Made by a program: the position numbers and the translations under genes. A DNA stretch of 64,000 nucleotides. It comes from Arcticibacter eurypsychrophilus (lineage in GTDB: Bacteria; Bacteroidota; Bacteroidia; Sphingobacteriales; Sphingobacteriaceae). Below the pieces are notes generated by a model. The model did no database searches, was not told the DNA's origin, and saw nothing but the letters and a program-made list of their open reading frames with translations. This document shows positions 52,463 through 61,531 of this stretch, piece by piece (positions within the stretch are counted from its first letter, which is position 1; the number at the start of each line of letters is the position of its first letter). Location: contig NZ_MDFN01000003.1 in NCBI RefSeq assembly GCF_001730525.1, positions 1 to 64,000 of the forward strand. The letters are read 5' to 3'.

Positions 52463-54820
52463 TCAAAATTTAAAGTTATAAGTGACAGAAGGTATGATCA
52501 TCCCGATCATGGAAAAGCGAACTGCTTCGAGATTTAGCGGACTATTTTCATTTTGGCGGAGGTACATGGAAAAGGCATTGCGCCTATTTAAGGCATTAAA
52601 TGCGGACACGACCCATTCGCCTGATGTTCTCTTACCAAGTCGGGGTTTATTTTTAAATGTCGCGGAAAGATCTAAACGATGATAGGCAGGAATGCGGTAA
52701 TTATTGCGGTAATTTCCGGTATTGTATTGTACTGAATATCCACCAAATTCATATTTTGATGATGGAAGTGTAGCAGGTGTTCCTGTGGAAAAACTATATG
52801 TTGCAGAAATGGAAATCCGTGGTTTAAGCCGATATATGGCTACTAGTGCTAATGAATGCGTTTTATCGTACTTGGAAGGATAGTAAGCATTATTATTAAT
52901 ACCGTTAATTTTTCGCTCCGTCTTGCTTATCGTATAACTGATCCAACCATTAAAGCGCCCCTCCTTCTTTTTAAAATAAAATTCAGCCCCATAAGCTCTA
53001 CCATTGCCAATGAGGATATCACCCGCCAGATCTTCATTGAGCAGGGTTTCTGCTCCGTCTACAAAGTCGAGCTGATTGTATAATTTTCTATAATAAATCT
53101 CTGCTGAGGCTTCATATTTACTATCAAATAAATTGCTAAAATATCCAGCAGAAAGCTGATCTGCTTTCTCGGGTTCGATGTTGTACGAACTGGGTGCCCA
53201 CATATCTAAAGGACTGGTGGATATAGTGTTGCTCATCAGGTGAAGATATTGCACGGTTCGCGTATAGGAAGCTTTGACTGCTGAACTCGTGTTTATTTGC
53301 AGCTTAAGGGTGAGTCTGGGTTGTAAATTAGCATACCATTTCATACTTTCCCAATCTGTGAATTGTTGGGTATTATAAGCCGTCTTTCGTTCAGAGGTGG
53401 CACCCTCATAATCACTAACAGTTGTAGAATCTTTAGCTATACTGTGAAACGCTGAAAACCTGAGGCCGTATTCCATAGAAAGAAGATCGGATACTTTAAT
53501 TTCATGGTCCCAAAACAGGTTATACTCGGCGGCCCGCTGACCATCAATATTTATGGCACTGAAGATGGATGCTTCTCCAGTTGGACGAGCATTTCCGGGA
53601 CTGAACTCATGAAGTGCCGCTTCTGCGCCAAAATAAAGCGTATTGTTAACGTTTGGATACCAGTTATACGTATTTTTTAAGGTGTAATCAATTATGCCTG
53701 CTTTCCATTCGAAACTTGAAGTAGGCTCACTCATAGAACCCAAACTATATTGATAATTGGAGTATATGGCGCTCACATTTGAAAATAATTTGTTCGTGTA
53801 AACATGATTCCATCTGACAGTGCCCGTTCCATTTCCCCATTGCAGCATAAATACTTCTGCGGACTGAATCTTATCTTTGCCTAAGTAACCGGAAATAAAC
53901 AAACGATCACGATTAGAAAGAGAGAAATTCATTTTAGTACTCAAATCATAAAAGTAAATGGAGTTATCGCTTATGTCAGTATTGGAGGACTGGCGGGTAA
54001 TCACATCCGTATAAGATCTTCTTCCACTAATGAGTACGGAACTTTTATCTTTTTTGATTGGGCCTTCAATTGTAAGTCTGCTGGCAATAAGACCAAGTCC
54101 CCCTGCTACATTCCATTTTTGATTATTTCCTTCTTTAAGCCGGGTATCGAGAACAGAAGACAGACGACCACCGAAACGGGCTGGCATTTCCGTTTTATAT
54201 AATACGGCGTCCATTACAGCATCCGGATTAGCTACCGAAAAAAGATTAAATAAATGGGAAGTAAAATATAAAGGAGCCTCATCCAAAAGGACAAGATTCT
54301 GATCCACTCCACCACCTCTTACGTTAAAACCGGAAGCACCATCGCCTATGGTACTTACCCCCGGTAATAATTGAAATGATCGGATCAAATCAGCTTCGCC
54401 TAGCAATGGGGGTAATAATTTAACGGACGACATAGATAATGGGGTAACATTAACAGACCGGTTGGAATTATTCCAGCCCGAAACGTTAATTACCACTTCA
54501 TCGATCCTATTTTCCAATGCGTTTAGCTTTGCATTTATTATGGTATCTTTTGTAAAGGCAGCGTTTAATTCGAAGGTTTGGTACCCGATGTAAGCATATC
54601 GGATGTGATGTTTACCAGCAGGAATAGAAATAGAATAAAAGCCATAGGAATTACCTGAATTTTTATGGGTGGAATCAACGGAAATCAGGGTACCGGATAG
54701 ACTTTCTCCATTGAATGCATCCTGGACAAAACCACTAATAGTTATTGGTTTTTGGGCATGAACAGGAGTAAATAGAAACGTAGTTAAGACCAACATGATC
54801 CCTAACCTATATAATACCAT
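52463..54820 (-). CDS. TonB-dependent receptor with carboxypeptidase-regulatory domain
   Basis: A 785-residue outer-membrane receptor. Signal peptide (LTTFLFTPVHAQ), CarboxypepD_reg-like domain at about 26-110 (ISGFVQDAFNGESLSGTLIS), plug domain (LGEADLIRSFQLLPGVSTIGDGASGFNVRGG) and a 22-strand-type barrel ending PSVTYNFKF. It pairs with the DUF4249 lipoprotein and no SusD, which argues against glycan uptake; iron chelates or peptides are possible. Confidence 0.92.
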   Translation of the reverse strand: MVLYRLGIMLVLTTFLFTPVHAQKPITISGFVQDAFNGESLSGTLISVDSTHKNSGNSYGFYSISIPAGKHHIRYAYIGYQTFELNAAFTKDTIINAKLNALENRIDEVVINVSGWNNSNRSVNVTPLSMSSVKLLPPLLGEADLIRSFQLLPGVSTIGDGASGFNVRGGGVDQNLVLLDEAPLYFTSHLFNLFSVANPDAVMDAVLYKTEMPARFGGRLSSVLDTRLKEGNNQKWNVAGGLGLIASRLTIEGPIKKDKSSVLISGRRSYTDVITRQSSNTDISDNSIYFYDLSTKMNFSLSNRDRLFISGYLGKDKIQSAEVFMLQWGNGTGTVRWNHVYTNKLFSNVSAIYSNYQYSLGSMSEPTSSFEWKAGIIDYTLKNTYNWYPNVNNTLYFGAEAALHEFSPGNARPTGEASIFSAINIDGQRAAEYNLFWDHEIKVSDLLSMEYGLRFSAFHSIAKDSTTVSDYEGATSERKTAYNTQQFTDWESMKWYANLQPRLTLKLQINTSSAVKASYTRTVQYLHLMSNTISTSPLDMWAPSSYNIEPEKADQLSAGYFSNLFDSKYEASAEIYYRKLYNQLDFVDGAETLLNEDLAGDILIGNGRAYGAEFYFKKKEGRFNGWISYTISKTERKINGINNNAYYPSKYDKTHSLALVAIYRLKPRISISATYSFSTGTPATLPSSKYEFGGYSVQYNTGNYRNNYRIPAYHRLDLSATFKNKPRLGKRTSGEWVVSAFNALNRRNAFSMYLRQNENSPLNLEAVRFSMIGMIIPSVTYNFKF

Positions 54821-54944
54821 ATATAACTAGCCAACACATAATTTGCTATAAATATAGTACTTCTAATAAACTGATTATTGTTATGTAAATATTTAACTTT
54901 AACATTCTTGTATTTTACGATATAAATGGTTACATTATAAAATT

Positions 54945-55397
54945 ATGATTGAACTTAAAAAATTACTATATACAAAGTGCATGGAATACGTCGACGAGCG
55001 TATTGCCAGCATAGAGAGTGCTTTATCGGCTTCGCATGATGCTTCGGTTGATGATACAAAAAGCAGTGCAGGTGACAAGTATGAAACTACCCGGGAGATG
55101 ATGCAGCAGGAAATTTCCAGAAATTCGCTGCAACTTATGGAAGCTAAAAAGCTCAGGATCAGCATGAATAAGTTAAGTCCTGATTCTACATCACCCATAG
55201 TTAAACCAGGAAGTTATGTTCGTACGTCTAACGGCGATTTTTACATCAGTATTAGTGCCGGTCTGATACAAATTGGCGAAAAGTTTACGTATGCAGTTTC
55301 TCACTTTTCGCCAATAGGAAAGCTATTGCTGGGCCTTCAAAGTGGTGAGACAATTACAGTAAATAATCAAACCTATACTATTCTGAGTGTGATATAA
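54945..55397 (+). CDS. GreA/GreB-like protein
   Basis: A 150-residue protein with an N-terminal charged coiled-coil hairpin (EYVDERIASIESALSASHDASVDDTKSSAGDKYETT) and a C-terminal FKBP-like Gre domain ending SPIGKLLLGLQSGETITVNNQTYTILSV (motif SPIGKLLLG). Gre proteins stimulate transcript cleavage in stalled RNA polymerase through two acidic tip residues; the tip here (D-D-T-K) lies in DASVDDTKSSAG, so activity is possible but uncertain. Its relatives in public data are sometimes mislabelled as 3-oxoacyl-ACP synthase. Confidence 0.75.
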   Translation: MIELKKLLYTKCMEYVDERIASIESALSASHDASVDDTKSSAGDKYETTREMMQQEISRNSLQLMEAKKLRISMNKLSPDSTSPIVKPGSYVRTSNGDFYISISAGLIQIGEKFTYAVSHFSPIGKLLLGLQSGETITVNNQTYTILSVI

Positions 55398-55407
55398 ACG
55401 GGGCTCT

Positions 55408-55992
55408 TTAGTTATCCTGCAAGGCTTTTGTGATCAACGCATGGCCTTCCGGACTAAAGTTCAAGGTCATTGCGGCATCATGCCCCTCCTTGCTCATCTT
55501 TTTCCAGGTCTTTCTTAATACCGTAATCATCTTTTCCTCTGGCAGTTTTTCAACAAGATCATCAAATTGAAATTCAAGAAATACCAGGCATAGGGCATTT
55601 TCTATAATCTGTACCTCGGGATCTAACTTGAGTTGGAGCTTTTGGATGATAACCTGAACGCGCGCAATGATTTCATCGGAATAACCTACGGTTTGAAGAA
55701 TAGAGGCTGCTTTTTGAGCATGAATCTTTTTTAAATCACTCCTCCATGTGAGATAGCCAATGCGGCCATCGGGATATATATTGCGGGGAACTTCCCATCT
55801 GCCAATATGCTGACTCCGGGAAGCAAGGAGTAAACCTTCCGAAGCTTCTGGGGACAGTTTTTTAACCCAGTTATATAATTCTACGGAATAGAAATATTCT
55901 GAAGGATAGGTAATACCTTTCCAGGTAAGCTGATCAGGACTTTGCTTATTATAATCATCAAACAGTTTAAATGCCTGCTCTAACTTTTCCAT
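55408..55992 (-). CDS. DUF4202 domain protein
   Basis: A 194-residue protein matching DUF4202: SEGLLLASRSQHIGRWEVPRN, YLTWRSDLKKIHAQKA and ENALCLVFLEFQFDDL. The ordered His, Arg, Asp positions look like an HD-type metal fold (my inference). It lies 4 bases after the esterase gene on the same strand and converges on the Gre-like gene. Confidence 0.82.
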   Translation of the reverse strand: MEKLEQAFKLFDDYNKQSPDQLTWKGITYPSEYFYSVELYNWVKKLSPEASEGLLLASRSQHIGRWEVPRNIYPDGRIGYLTWRSDLKKIHAQKAASILQTVGYSDEIIARVQVIIQKLQLKLDPEVQIIENALCLVFLEFQFDDLVEKLPEEKMITVLRKTWKKMSKEGHDAAMTLNFSPEGHALITKALQDN

Positions 55993-55996
55993 ATTG

Positions 55997-56845
55997 TTAT
56001 TTTGAGTAAATAGTGATCCAAGATAACACTTCTTTTAGGATCATAGTAGCTGCTGCAGGATTTGCAAGTCCAAGATCATGTCCGGCACCTTCTATGCGGA
56101 CGAGTTTATTGGGAATACTCCTACTTTCTAAAGCTTTGGATAGGAAATTGGAAGATTCGAAAGGTACAATTATGTCACTCGTTCCATGTATGAGTAACGT
56201 TGGGATGCTCGTAATACGCAAAGCAGGACTAGCATTTGTAAAAGGTTGAGTTAGGGGGGAAGTTATAGGTGCACCAACCATGGCCTCAATTGGGGTTTTG
56301 AGTATTACTGCACTTGGGCTACTTAAGAAGCCTTCAGTGAAAATTGTTGGACCGCATAGGGATATGACCGCACTTACCTCGTTGCTCTGTTTATAGGCAT
56401 AAGCGTATAATAATGCGATATGGGCACCTGCGCTTACTCCTAAAACAACATTGTTTGAGGATCGAACGGTCCAGTCATCTGCATTTTGCTTCACATAGGC
56501 GAAAGCTTTACCAACATCTTCCATCATTCCTTCAAAATGATTTGTTGCGGATGCAAATCGGTAGTTCATATTTACACTGGCAATACCGTGTTTTAGTAAA
56601 GAATCTTGAATGAATTTTATTTCTGCTTTATCGCCATCAATCCATGCTCCTCCATGTAGCATGAGCACCAAAGGGGTAGTCGCTGTTCGGTTGGCAGGCA
56701 GATACACATCCATCTTTTGGCTGTTATCTGTTCCATAACTAACATTTAGATTGATTTCTTCCTTTGTTCCCTGATCGGAATCGTTGTCTTTTTTACAGGA
56801 AGAAAAAGAAAGGGCTATAAATAAAAAAAGGATAGTTTTTTTCAT
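55997..56845 (-). CDS. Alpha/beta hydrolase, lipoprotein esterase
   Basis: A 282-residue lipoprotein (LSFSSC, Cys17) with an alpha/beta-hydrolase core. Oxyanion motif HGGAW at 64-68, nucleophile Ser138 (GVSAG), Asp in HGTSDIIVPF and His in EGAGHDLGL form a complete triad. Resembles BD-FAE-type carboxyl esterases on the cell surface; substrate unknown. Confidence 0.88.
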   Translation of the reverse strand: MKKTILFLFIALSFSSCKKDNDSDQGTKEEINLNVSYGTDNSQKMDVYLPANRTATTPLVLMLHGGAWIDGDKAEIKFIQDSLLKHGIASVNMNYRFASATNHFEGMMEDVGKAFAYVKQNADDWTVRSSNNVVLGVSAGAHIALLYAYAYKQSNEVSAVISLCGPTIFTEGFLSSPSAVILKTPIEAMVGAPITSPLTQPFTNASPALRITSIPTLLIHGTSDIIVPFESSNFLSKALESRSIPNKLVRIEGAGHDLGLANPAAATMILKEVLSWITIYSK

Positions 56846-56927
56846 AATGATTGTTCAGAGGTCTAGCTAATATAAGATTAATTTAAAACTATACTGATTA
56901 CAATCGTTAAAATTTAAACGAAATCAA

Positions 56928-58133
56928 TTAAAGATGAGTGGGTTGATAACTATAAACGACCTTATAGGGAATGTTTTTTAGTTTGGAAGAGATTTGTCCA
57001 ATTTGCAGATTTTCGCCTTGAGGTGTTGCCTCACAAACAGAATATATTTTACCCTTATACATTACGGGTTTACCAATAGGTTTACTGAATTGTACACCCA
57101 TTGTAATGTGGGTGGGATAGAGCATGGCAATCATGGGCAACTTATATATCTCTTTAACAAGATAGAAAAACAAGGCAGCCCGGTCGTCACAATCACTGTA
57201 TTTTGCGAACAGTGTTTCCTCGGCTGACATTCTCTTTTCCTTACCAAAGTTATCTTCGTCATCTTCATATAAAAATGCGTAACGTGTAAACCTCATAAGA
57301 TAATCAACACCCTTCTTTTCACTCATACCCTTTATGTTTTGTTTTAGCAAGGGAATGAGCGATTGATAAGTCTCATTGCTTAAAGGAATATTAAAATAGG
57401 ATTCGAAGTCTACTCCTGGGTAGTTTTTAAATATCGCTTCTACATCAGAGTTCAGCTTTATATTGAAATGATAAATTTTTTGCTTGTAACTAAACTGCAA
57501 ATTCTTTTCTCGGTAGTTTTCGGGTTTAAAATCAGGGAGCTTTGTTATTTTGTAGGAGAATGCTTTTTTGGCTTCCGCTACTAGAATAGGAATTGGATAT
57601 GGGGGATCCTGACGCAGATCGGCCTTAGGGTAGTCATGATAATTGAGACACATGTATTTCTTTTTATTAATCATGAAGAAAGGAATATCTGATATATCTT
57701 CATCATTATATACATAAAATATAATCTTATCATGGGAGAGAGCAAGTCGGGCATCATAGCCTGATTTACTTAGAAAAAACCATTTATAAAGGGTGTACCG
57801 TGTGTAATTATCAGCCTTAGGACTGAATTGCTGAACTGATTTTCTGATCAACTGGTAGTACAACCAGTCATTTAATTGATATTTTTCTTTGTAGGCAAGC
57901 AGAGAGTCGATAACTGGTTTATAAATACTTGAATTAAGCTTGTTGTAAAAGGATGTTACAGTTTGGGAACTTAATGTTTGGGGAGCTTTAATTAAAAGGG
58001 ATTGGTCAACTTCAAGGTTATAGGTTCCTTCGTAAAACTCAAAACAAAATTGTTTACTCTTACTCTGTGCATAACTATCAGTGAGGGTAAGTACCATAAA
58101 AATCAAACAGAAAACCTGTAAAGACTTGAACAT
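56928..58133 (-). CDS. Exported transglutaminase-like protein
   Basis: A 401-residue protein with a signal peptide (VFCLIFMVLTLTDSYAQ). In the C-terminal third, SDCDDRAALFFYLVKEIYKLP carries the catalytic-type Cys, followed by His in PTHITMGVQF and an acidic residue in CEATPQGEN. Probably a protease or cross-linking enzyme of the transglutaminase-like superfamily; the N-terminal two thirds (beta-rich) have no recognised domain. Confidence 0.7.
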   Translation of the reverse strand: MFKSLQVFCLIFMVLTLTDSYAQSKSKQFCFEFYEGTYNLEVDQSLLIKAPQTLSSQTVTSFYNKLNSSIYKPVIDSLLAYKEKYQLNDWLYYQLIRKSVQQFSPKADNYTRYTLYKWFFLSKSGYDARLALSHDKIIFYVYNDEDISDIPFFMINKKKYMCLNYHDYPKADLRQDPPYPIPILVAEAKKAFSYKITKLPDFKPENYREKNLQFSYKQKIYHFNIKLNSDVEAIFKNYPGVDFESYFNIPLSNETYQSLIPLLKQNIKGMSEKKGVDYLMRFTRYAFLYEDDEDNFGKEKRMSAEETLFAKYSDCDDRAALFFYLVKEIYKLPMIAMLYPTHITMGVQFSKPIGKPVMYKGKIYSVCEATPQGENLQIGQISSKLKNIPYKVVYSYQPTHL

Positions 58134-58368
58134 GGCTTGTTATTTTGTTTACATTAAAGATACATAATATTAACATGAAAAACATTTGCAATAACAAAAT
58201 AATAGATGATCGTTGACATATAATTTGGGGTACATAATCATATTTAGTGCTAACGCTCAGAAAGATGACAAAGGCTGTCTTAACTACTCATGATCAACTG
58301 GCATATTGGATGTTCTGGATTTTTTTCTAATGACTTATTTTAATAATAAATAGGAGGTGCTACCATAT
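58134..58368. other. Intergenic region left of the IS element
   Basis: AT-rich, no gene seen. It ends in CATAT (58364-58368), the left copy of the target-site duplication. Confidence 0.5.
58364..58368. repeat. Target-site duplication CATAT, left copy
   Basis: Direct copy of 60950-60954 flanking the element; five bases is a common IS21 duplication size. Confidence 0.8.
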
Positions 58369-58417
58369 TGTAATCAGTAAATACAACTGCACAGAAATTG
58401 GCAATTAAGAGTGCACA
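58369..58417. repeat. Left terminal repeat of the IS21 element
   Basis: 49 bases, imperfectly inverted at 60901-60949; the core TGCACAGAAATTGGCAA is identical. The unit TGCACAGAAA starts at 58388 and again at 58412. Confidence 0.85.
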
Positions 58418-58443
58418 GAAAATAGCAGTAAGAATGCAAAAAA

Positions 58444-58471
58444 AACGGTGGAATAATTACACCCCACCGTT
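58444..58471 (+). promoter_or_regulatory. Hairpin upstream of istA
   Basis: AACGGTGG (58444-58451) pairs with CCACCGTT (58464-58471). It lies just before istA and could reduce transcription entering from outside or mask istA initiation. Confidence 0.5.
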
Positions 58472-58510
58472 AAAACACGAACTTCATCGGTCTACTAAAA
58501 CTGATGGAAT

Positions 58511-60101
58511 ATGAACGCATTCTTAAGCAAATTTATGATGTATTATGAGATTAAACGAATGAACAGCGAAGGCCGTTCAATTTCTAAGATCAGTAAAGCC
58601 CTTAGCTGTAACCGTAGAACAGTAAAAAAGTATCTGGGCCTTTCGGATCAGGAGTTTGAAGCTTTCTTAAAAAGCCAAAGTACACGCACAAAGTTATTGT
58701 TACCCTACGAATCCTTTATAAAGGAGCGGTTAACACGGTACCGGGACACCCCAGCGGCACAGATGCACGATTGGTTGAAAGAGCACCATGATAATTTTCC
58801 GGAAGTTAACCAAAAGACGATCTTTAACTTTGTGAAATGGGTGCGTGCCCAGCACGATCTGCCTTATGAACCAGCTGTCCGGGGTTATATGATAGTGGAA
58901 GAAACCGCTTATGGCCTGCAGGGACAAGTAGACTTTGGCGAGTACAATATGCGCTCGGATGAAGGAAAACGTGTCAAAGTTTACTTCTTCTGGAAAACGC
59001 GTAAAAGTTTACTTCTTTACCCTGGTTTTGTCCCGTTCCAGGTTCAAATACGTTTGTTTTGGCAGTAGCCCATTCACGAGCCATAGTGCCATTGAGGCTC
59101 ATGAGCGCGCTTTTTCTTACATCAAAGGCATTCCTGATGAAGTGGTATACGATCAGGACAAAGTCTTTATCAGTAATGAAAACAGTGGAGACCTGGTACT
59201 TACCTCTCAATTCAAAACCTATGTAAGAGACCGTGGCTTTAAAATACGCATGTGCAGAAAGGCAGATCCGGAAAGTAAGGGAAAGATTGAGAACGTGGTC
59301 AAATACATTAAGCAAAATTTTCTTTATAACCGTACTTTTTACGATATGGAAACCTTAAATCAGGATGGGTTAAGATGGTTGGAACGTACCGCCAATAAGC
59401 TGGATCATGCACTAACCAAAAAAGCCCCCCACCAGGAGTGGCTTATCGAACAGGCTTTTTTGCAACCTTTCGAACCTTTGACTATACCACTGCCAACACC
59501 TTCATTCTATGCAGTAAGAAAGGACAACACGATATCCTGGAAAAGCAACCTATATTCCTTGCCTCTTGGCACTTACGCAGGAAGAGGTACACAGGTTTGC
59601 GTGCACAGAGAAGAAAGCTGCCTGATTATTTGCCATGTCAACAAAACGGAATTATGCAGGCATATGATTGCCACTGGCAGGGGCATGAAGATTGTAAATA
59701 CAGACCACAAGCGTGATAAAAGTGCTGCCCTGGAAGAAATGGCTATGGAGCTTTCCCGGTTAACCGAATCAGGAGAAGTCATGCTGCGTTTCATTGCAGC
59801 TATCCGTATAGATAAACCCCGGTACCTGCGTGACCAACTTTTAATCCTGCATCGGGTATTGAACAACACTCAGGAACACCTGATTGAAAAAGCATTAAGC
59901 TTCTGCATCCAGCAAGGGATCAATAGTGCCAATGACTTTGAGACCCTGGTTACTAAATTCAAACAAGAGTCAAAGCCTGATGCTATTGCTTTATCCGGGC
60001 TTAACCCTTTGAACGGCACCTATCCCATCCTGGCCTTGTTTCAACCACAGTTGAGCAGAATTGAAGACTATCACCAAATATTAACCCCTTTAAACAACTA
60101 A
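58511..60101 (+). pseudogene. istA: IS21 transposase IstA, frameshifted
   Basis: The N-terminal helix-turn-helix and the first catalytic Asp (QVDFGEY, residue 141) are in the first frame, which ends at 59068. The second catalytic Asp (VVYDQDKV) and Glu (SKGKIENVV) are in another frame that runs to 60101. The break is a 28-bp tandem repeat at 58964-59019; without one copy the frame would be 1,563 bases, 520 residues, the normal IstA length. All three DDE residues are therefore present but not in one protein. Confidence 0.85.
58964..59019 (+). repeat. 28-bp tandem repeat breaking istA
   Basis: Copies 58964-58991 and 58992-59019 match at 24 of 28 bases. Both encode GKRVKVYFF in their respective frames; differences are CGT/CGC, GTC/GTA and TTC/TTT plus the final base, almost all synonymous. 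Confidence 0.85.
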
Positions 60102-60102
60102 T

Positions 60103-60852
60103 ATGAGCCAAAAAGAACACATTGACCAGTATTGCCGCCGTTATAAAATAATGGGCATGGCAACAAAAATAGAAGAGATGGTAAATAAAGCAGAAAATGA
60201 TCATCTCAGCTATCTAAGCTTTCTTGTAGCGCTTTTTGAACAAGAGTCCCTGCATAGAGAACTCCAGGCCAGAGAAAGATTGCTTAAGACAGCTCAATTG
60301 CCCACCAGATCCAATCTTGACGAGTATGAACAGAGGCCTGATAATGGCTTTAGCAAGCAAAAGATAAATACACTACGGGAAATGGCCTGGCTGGATCAGC
60401 TCTATAACATCATGATTATGGGACCTTCAGGTGTGGGCAAAACAATGCTGGCAGCAGGGTTGTGCGCTGATGCAATTGAGAAAGGGTACAAAGCGTACTT
60501 CAGGACAATGGAGGAGATTATCAATATGCTAAAAATGAAAGACTTTGCCCGCTCAGCAATGGCCGATTACAAGCGGCTAATCAAAGCCAGCCTAATCGTC
60601 ATTGATGATGTGATGTTGTTTCCTGTAGAAAAAAGCCAGGCTGTGAACTTATTCAACTTTATTAATCAGTTGTATGAGAATACCTCATTCATTATTACGA
60701 CCAATAAAATGCCCGCAGATTGGGCTAAAATGCTGGATGATGAAGTGCTGGCTACCGCTTTGCTTGACCGGCTCCTGTTCAGGTGTGAGGTCATTAGCCT
60801 TTCGGGTAAAAGTTACAGAATGGAGAACAGGAGAACTATATTTGGAACTTAG
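60103..60852 (+). CDS. istB: IS21 helper ATPase IstB
   Basis: A 249-residue AAA+ protein. Walker A GPSGVGKT at 107-114 and Walker B LIVIDDVM, with the conserved ENTSFIITTNK sensor region, are intact. In IS21 it loads and stimulates IstA. It starts 1 base after istA, the usual coupled layout. Confidence 0.95.
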   Translation: MSQKEHIDQYCRRYKIMGMATKIEEMVNKAENDHLSYLSFLVALFEQESLHRELQARERLLKTAQLPTRSNLDEYEQRPDNGFSKQKINTLREMAWLDQLYNIMIMGPSGVGKTMLAAGLCADAIEKGYKAYFRTMEEIINMLKMKDFARSAMADYKRLIKASLIVIDDVMLFPVEKSQAVNLFNFINQLYENTSFIITTNKMPADWAKMLDDEVLATALLDRLLFRCEVISLSGKSYRMENRRTIFGT

Positions 60853-60900
60853 ATCAGGATATTTACTTTTGTAAAACTGCGCATTCTTAAGGCCTAAAGT

Positions 60901-60949
60901 TGTGCACTCTTATTTGCCAATTTCTGTGCATTGTTAATTACCGACTACA
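60901..60949. repeat. Right terminal repeat of the IS21 element
   Basis: 49 bases, imperfectly inverted relative to 58369-58417; ends CCGACTACA. Confidence 0.85.
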
Positions 60950-60954
60950 CATAT
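60950..60954. repeat. Target-site duplication CATAT, right copy
   Basis: Matches 58364-58368 exactly. Confidence 0.8.
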
Positions 60955-60999
60955 AGAATGTAATGTCCTGGTCGTCCCATAGGGGTTTCATATCCAAAA

Positions 61000-61291
61000 T
61001 TTTCTGACTCAGGTTTGCTGTGAAATTATAAATGGCACCTTTAGTAGCTGCACATGGCAGTAAGACGAAACTCGGAGAATAAGCGTTTACCGCCGTGGTA
61101 TTAAATATACTGCTGCCCGGTTTCATAAATGGCTACTCAGCTTTACTCAAATAAAACATGGCCGTTATATTAGTAACAAATGTACGCTCCCATTCATCTG
61201 GAGGTACTTCCTTCAAATCCTTACTCACCATTTGAAATGCTGCATTATTGACAAGAATATCAATTTGACCAAATACTGTTACTGCCGTATT
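61000..61291 (-). pseudogene. Short-chain dehydrogenase (SDR) remnant
   Basis: Minus-strand translation reads VFGQIDILVNNAAF, ERTFVTNITAMFYLSKAE, then a TAG stop at 61133-61135, and continues in the same frame PFMKPGSSIFNTTAVNAYSP and CAATKGAIYNFTANLSQ. These are the NNAG, Ser and YxxxK-region motifs of an SDR, with the catalytic Tyr of the family's YxxxK replaced (CAATK). The N-terminal cofactor half and the C-terminus are absent. The IS element lies immediately beyond the 3' side. Confidence 0.8.
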
Positions 61292-61531
61292 TTAATTTTA
61301 CTTGAAAATTAGCTTTTTGTTCTAATTAGAATAAGTCAAATTAAACTATATACATTAACAATAGTTAAAGATTGAATGGGTAAATAAAAAATTCAATTTC
61401 ATTATACTATATTACCAAAAAATAATACCCTCAAAATAAAGACATTACTGACTAAAATTTTGAGGATTATTATTTAAAAACGGTTTAGTTAATATTATTC
61501 CATACATGCTTTGTTTTAAACAACTAGCATA

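Larger units (their letters stand above)
58369..60949 (+). mobile_element. IS21-family insertion sequence with 5-bp target duplication
   Basis: A 2,581-base element carrying istA (broken) and istB. It begins TGTAATCAGTAAATACAACT and ends with the inverse-related CCGACTACA, typical TG...CA IS21 ends. CATAT flanks both sides (58364-58368 and 60950-60954). Multiple TGCACAGAAA units inside each end look like transposase binding sites. istB is intact, but istA is split, so this copy cannot supply its own transposase unless another copy helps. Confidence 0.9.

Noticed and set aside
58511..59068. The two istA frames as separate genes
   Set aside because: Together they make one IstA once a 28-bp copy is removed, so they are one broken gene.
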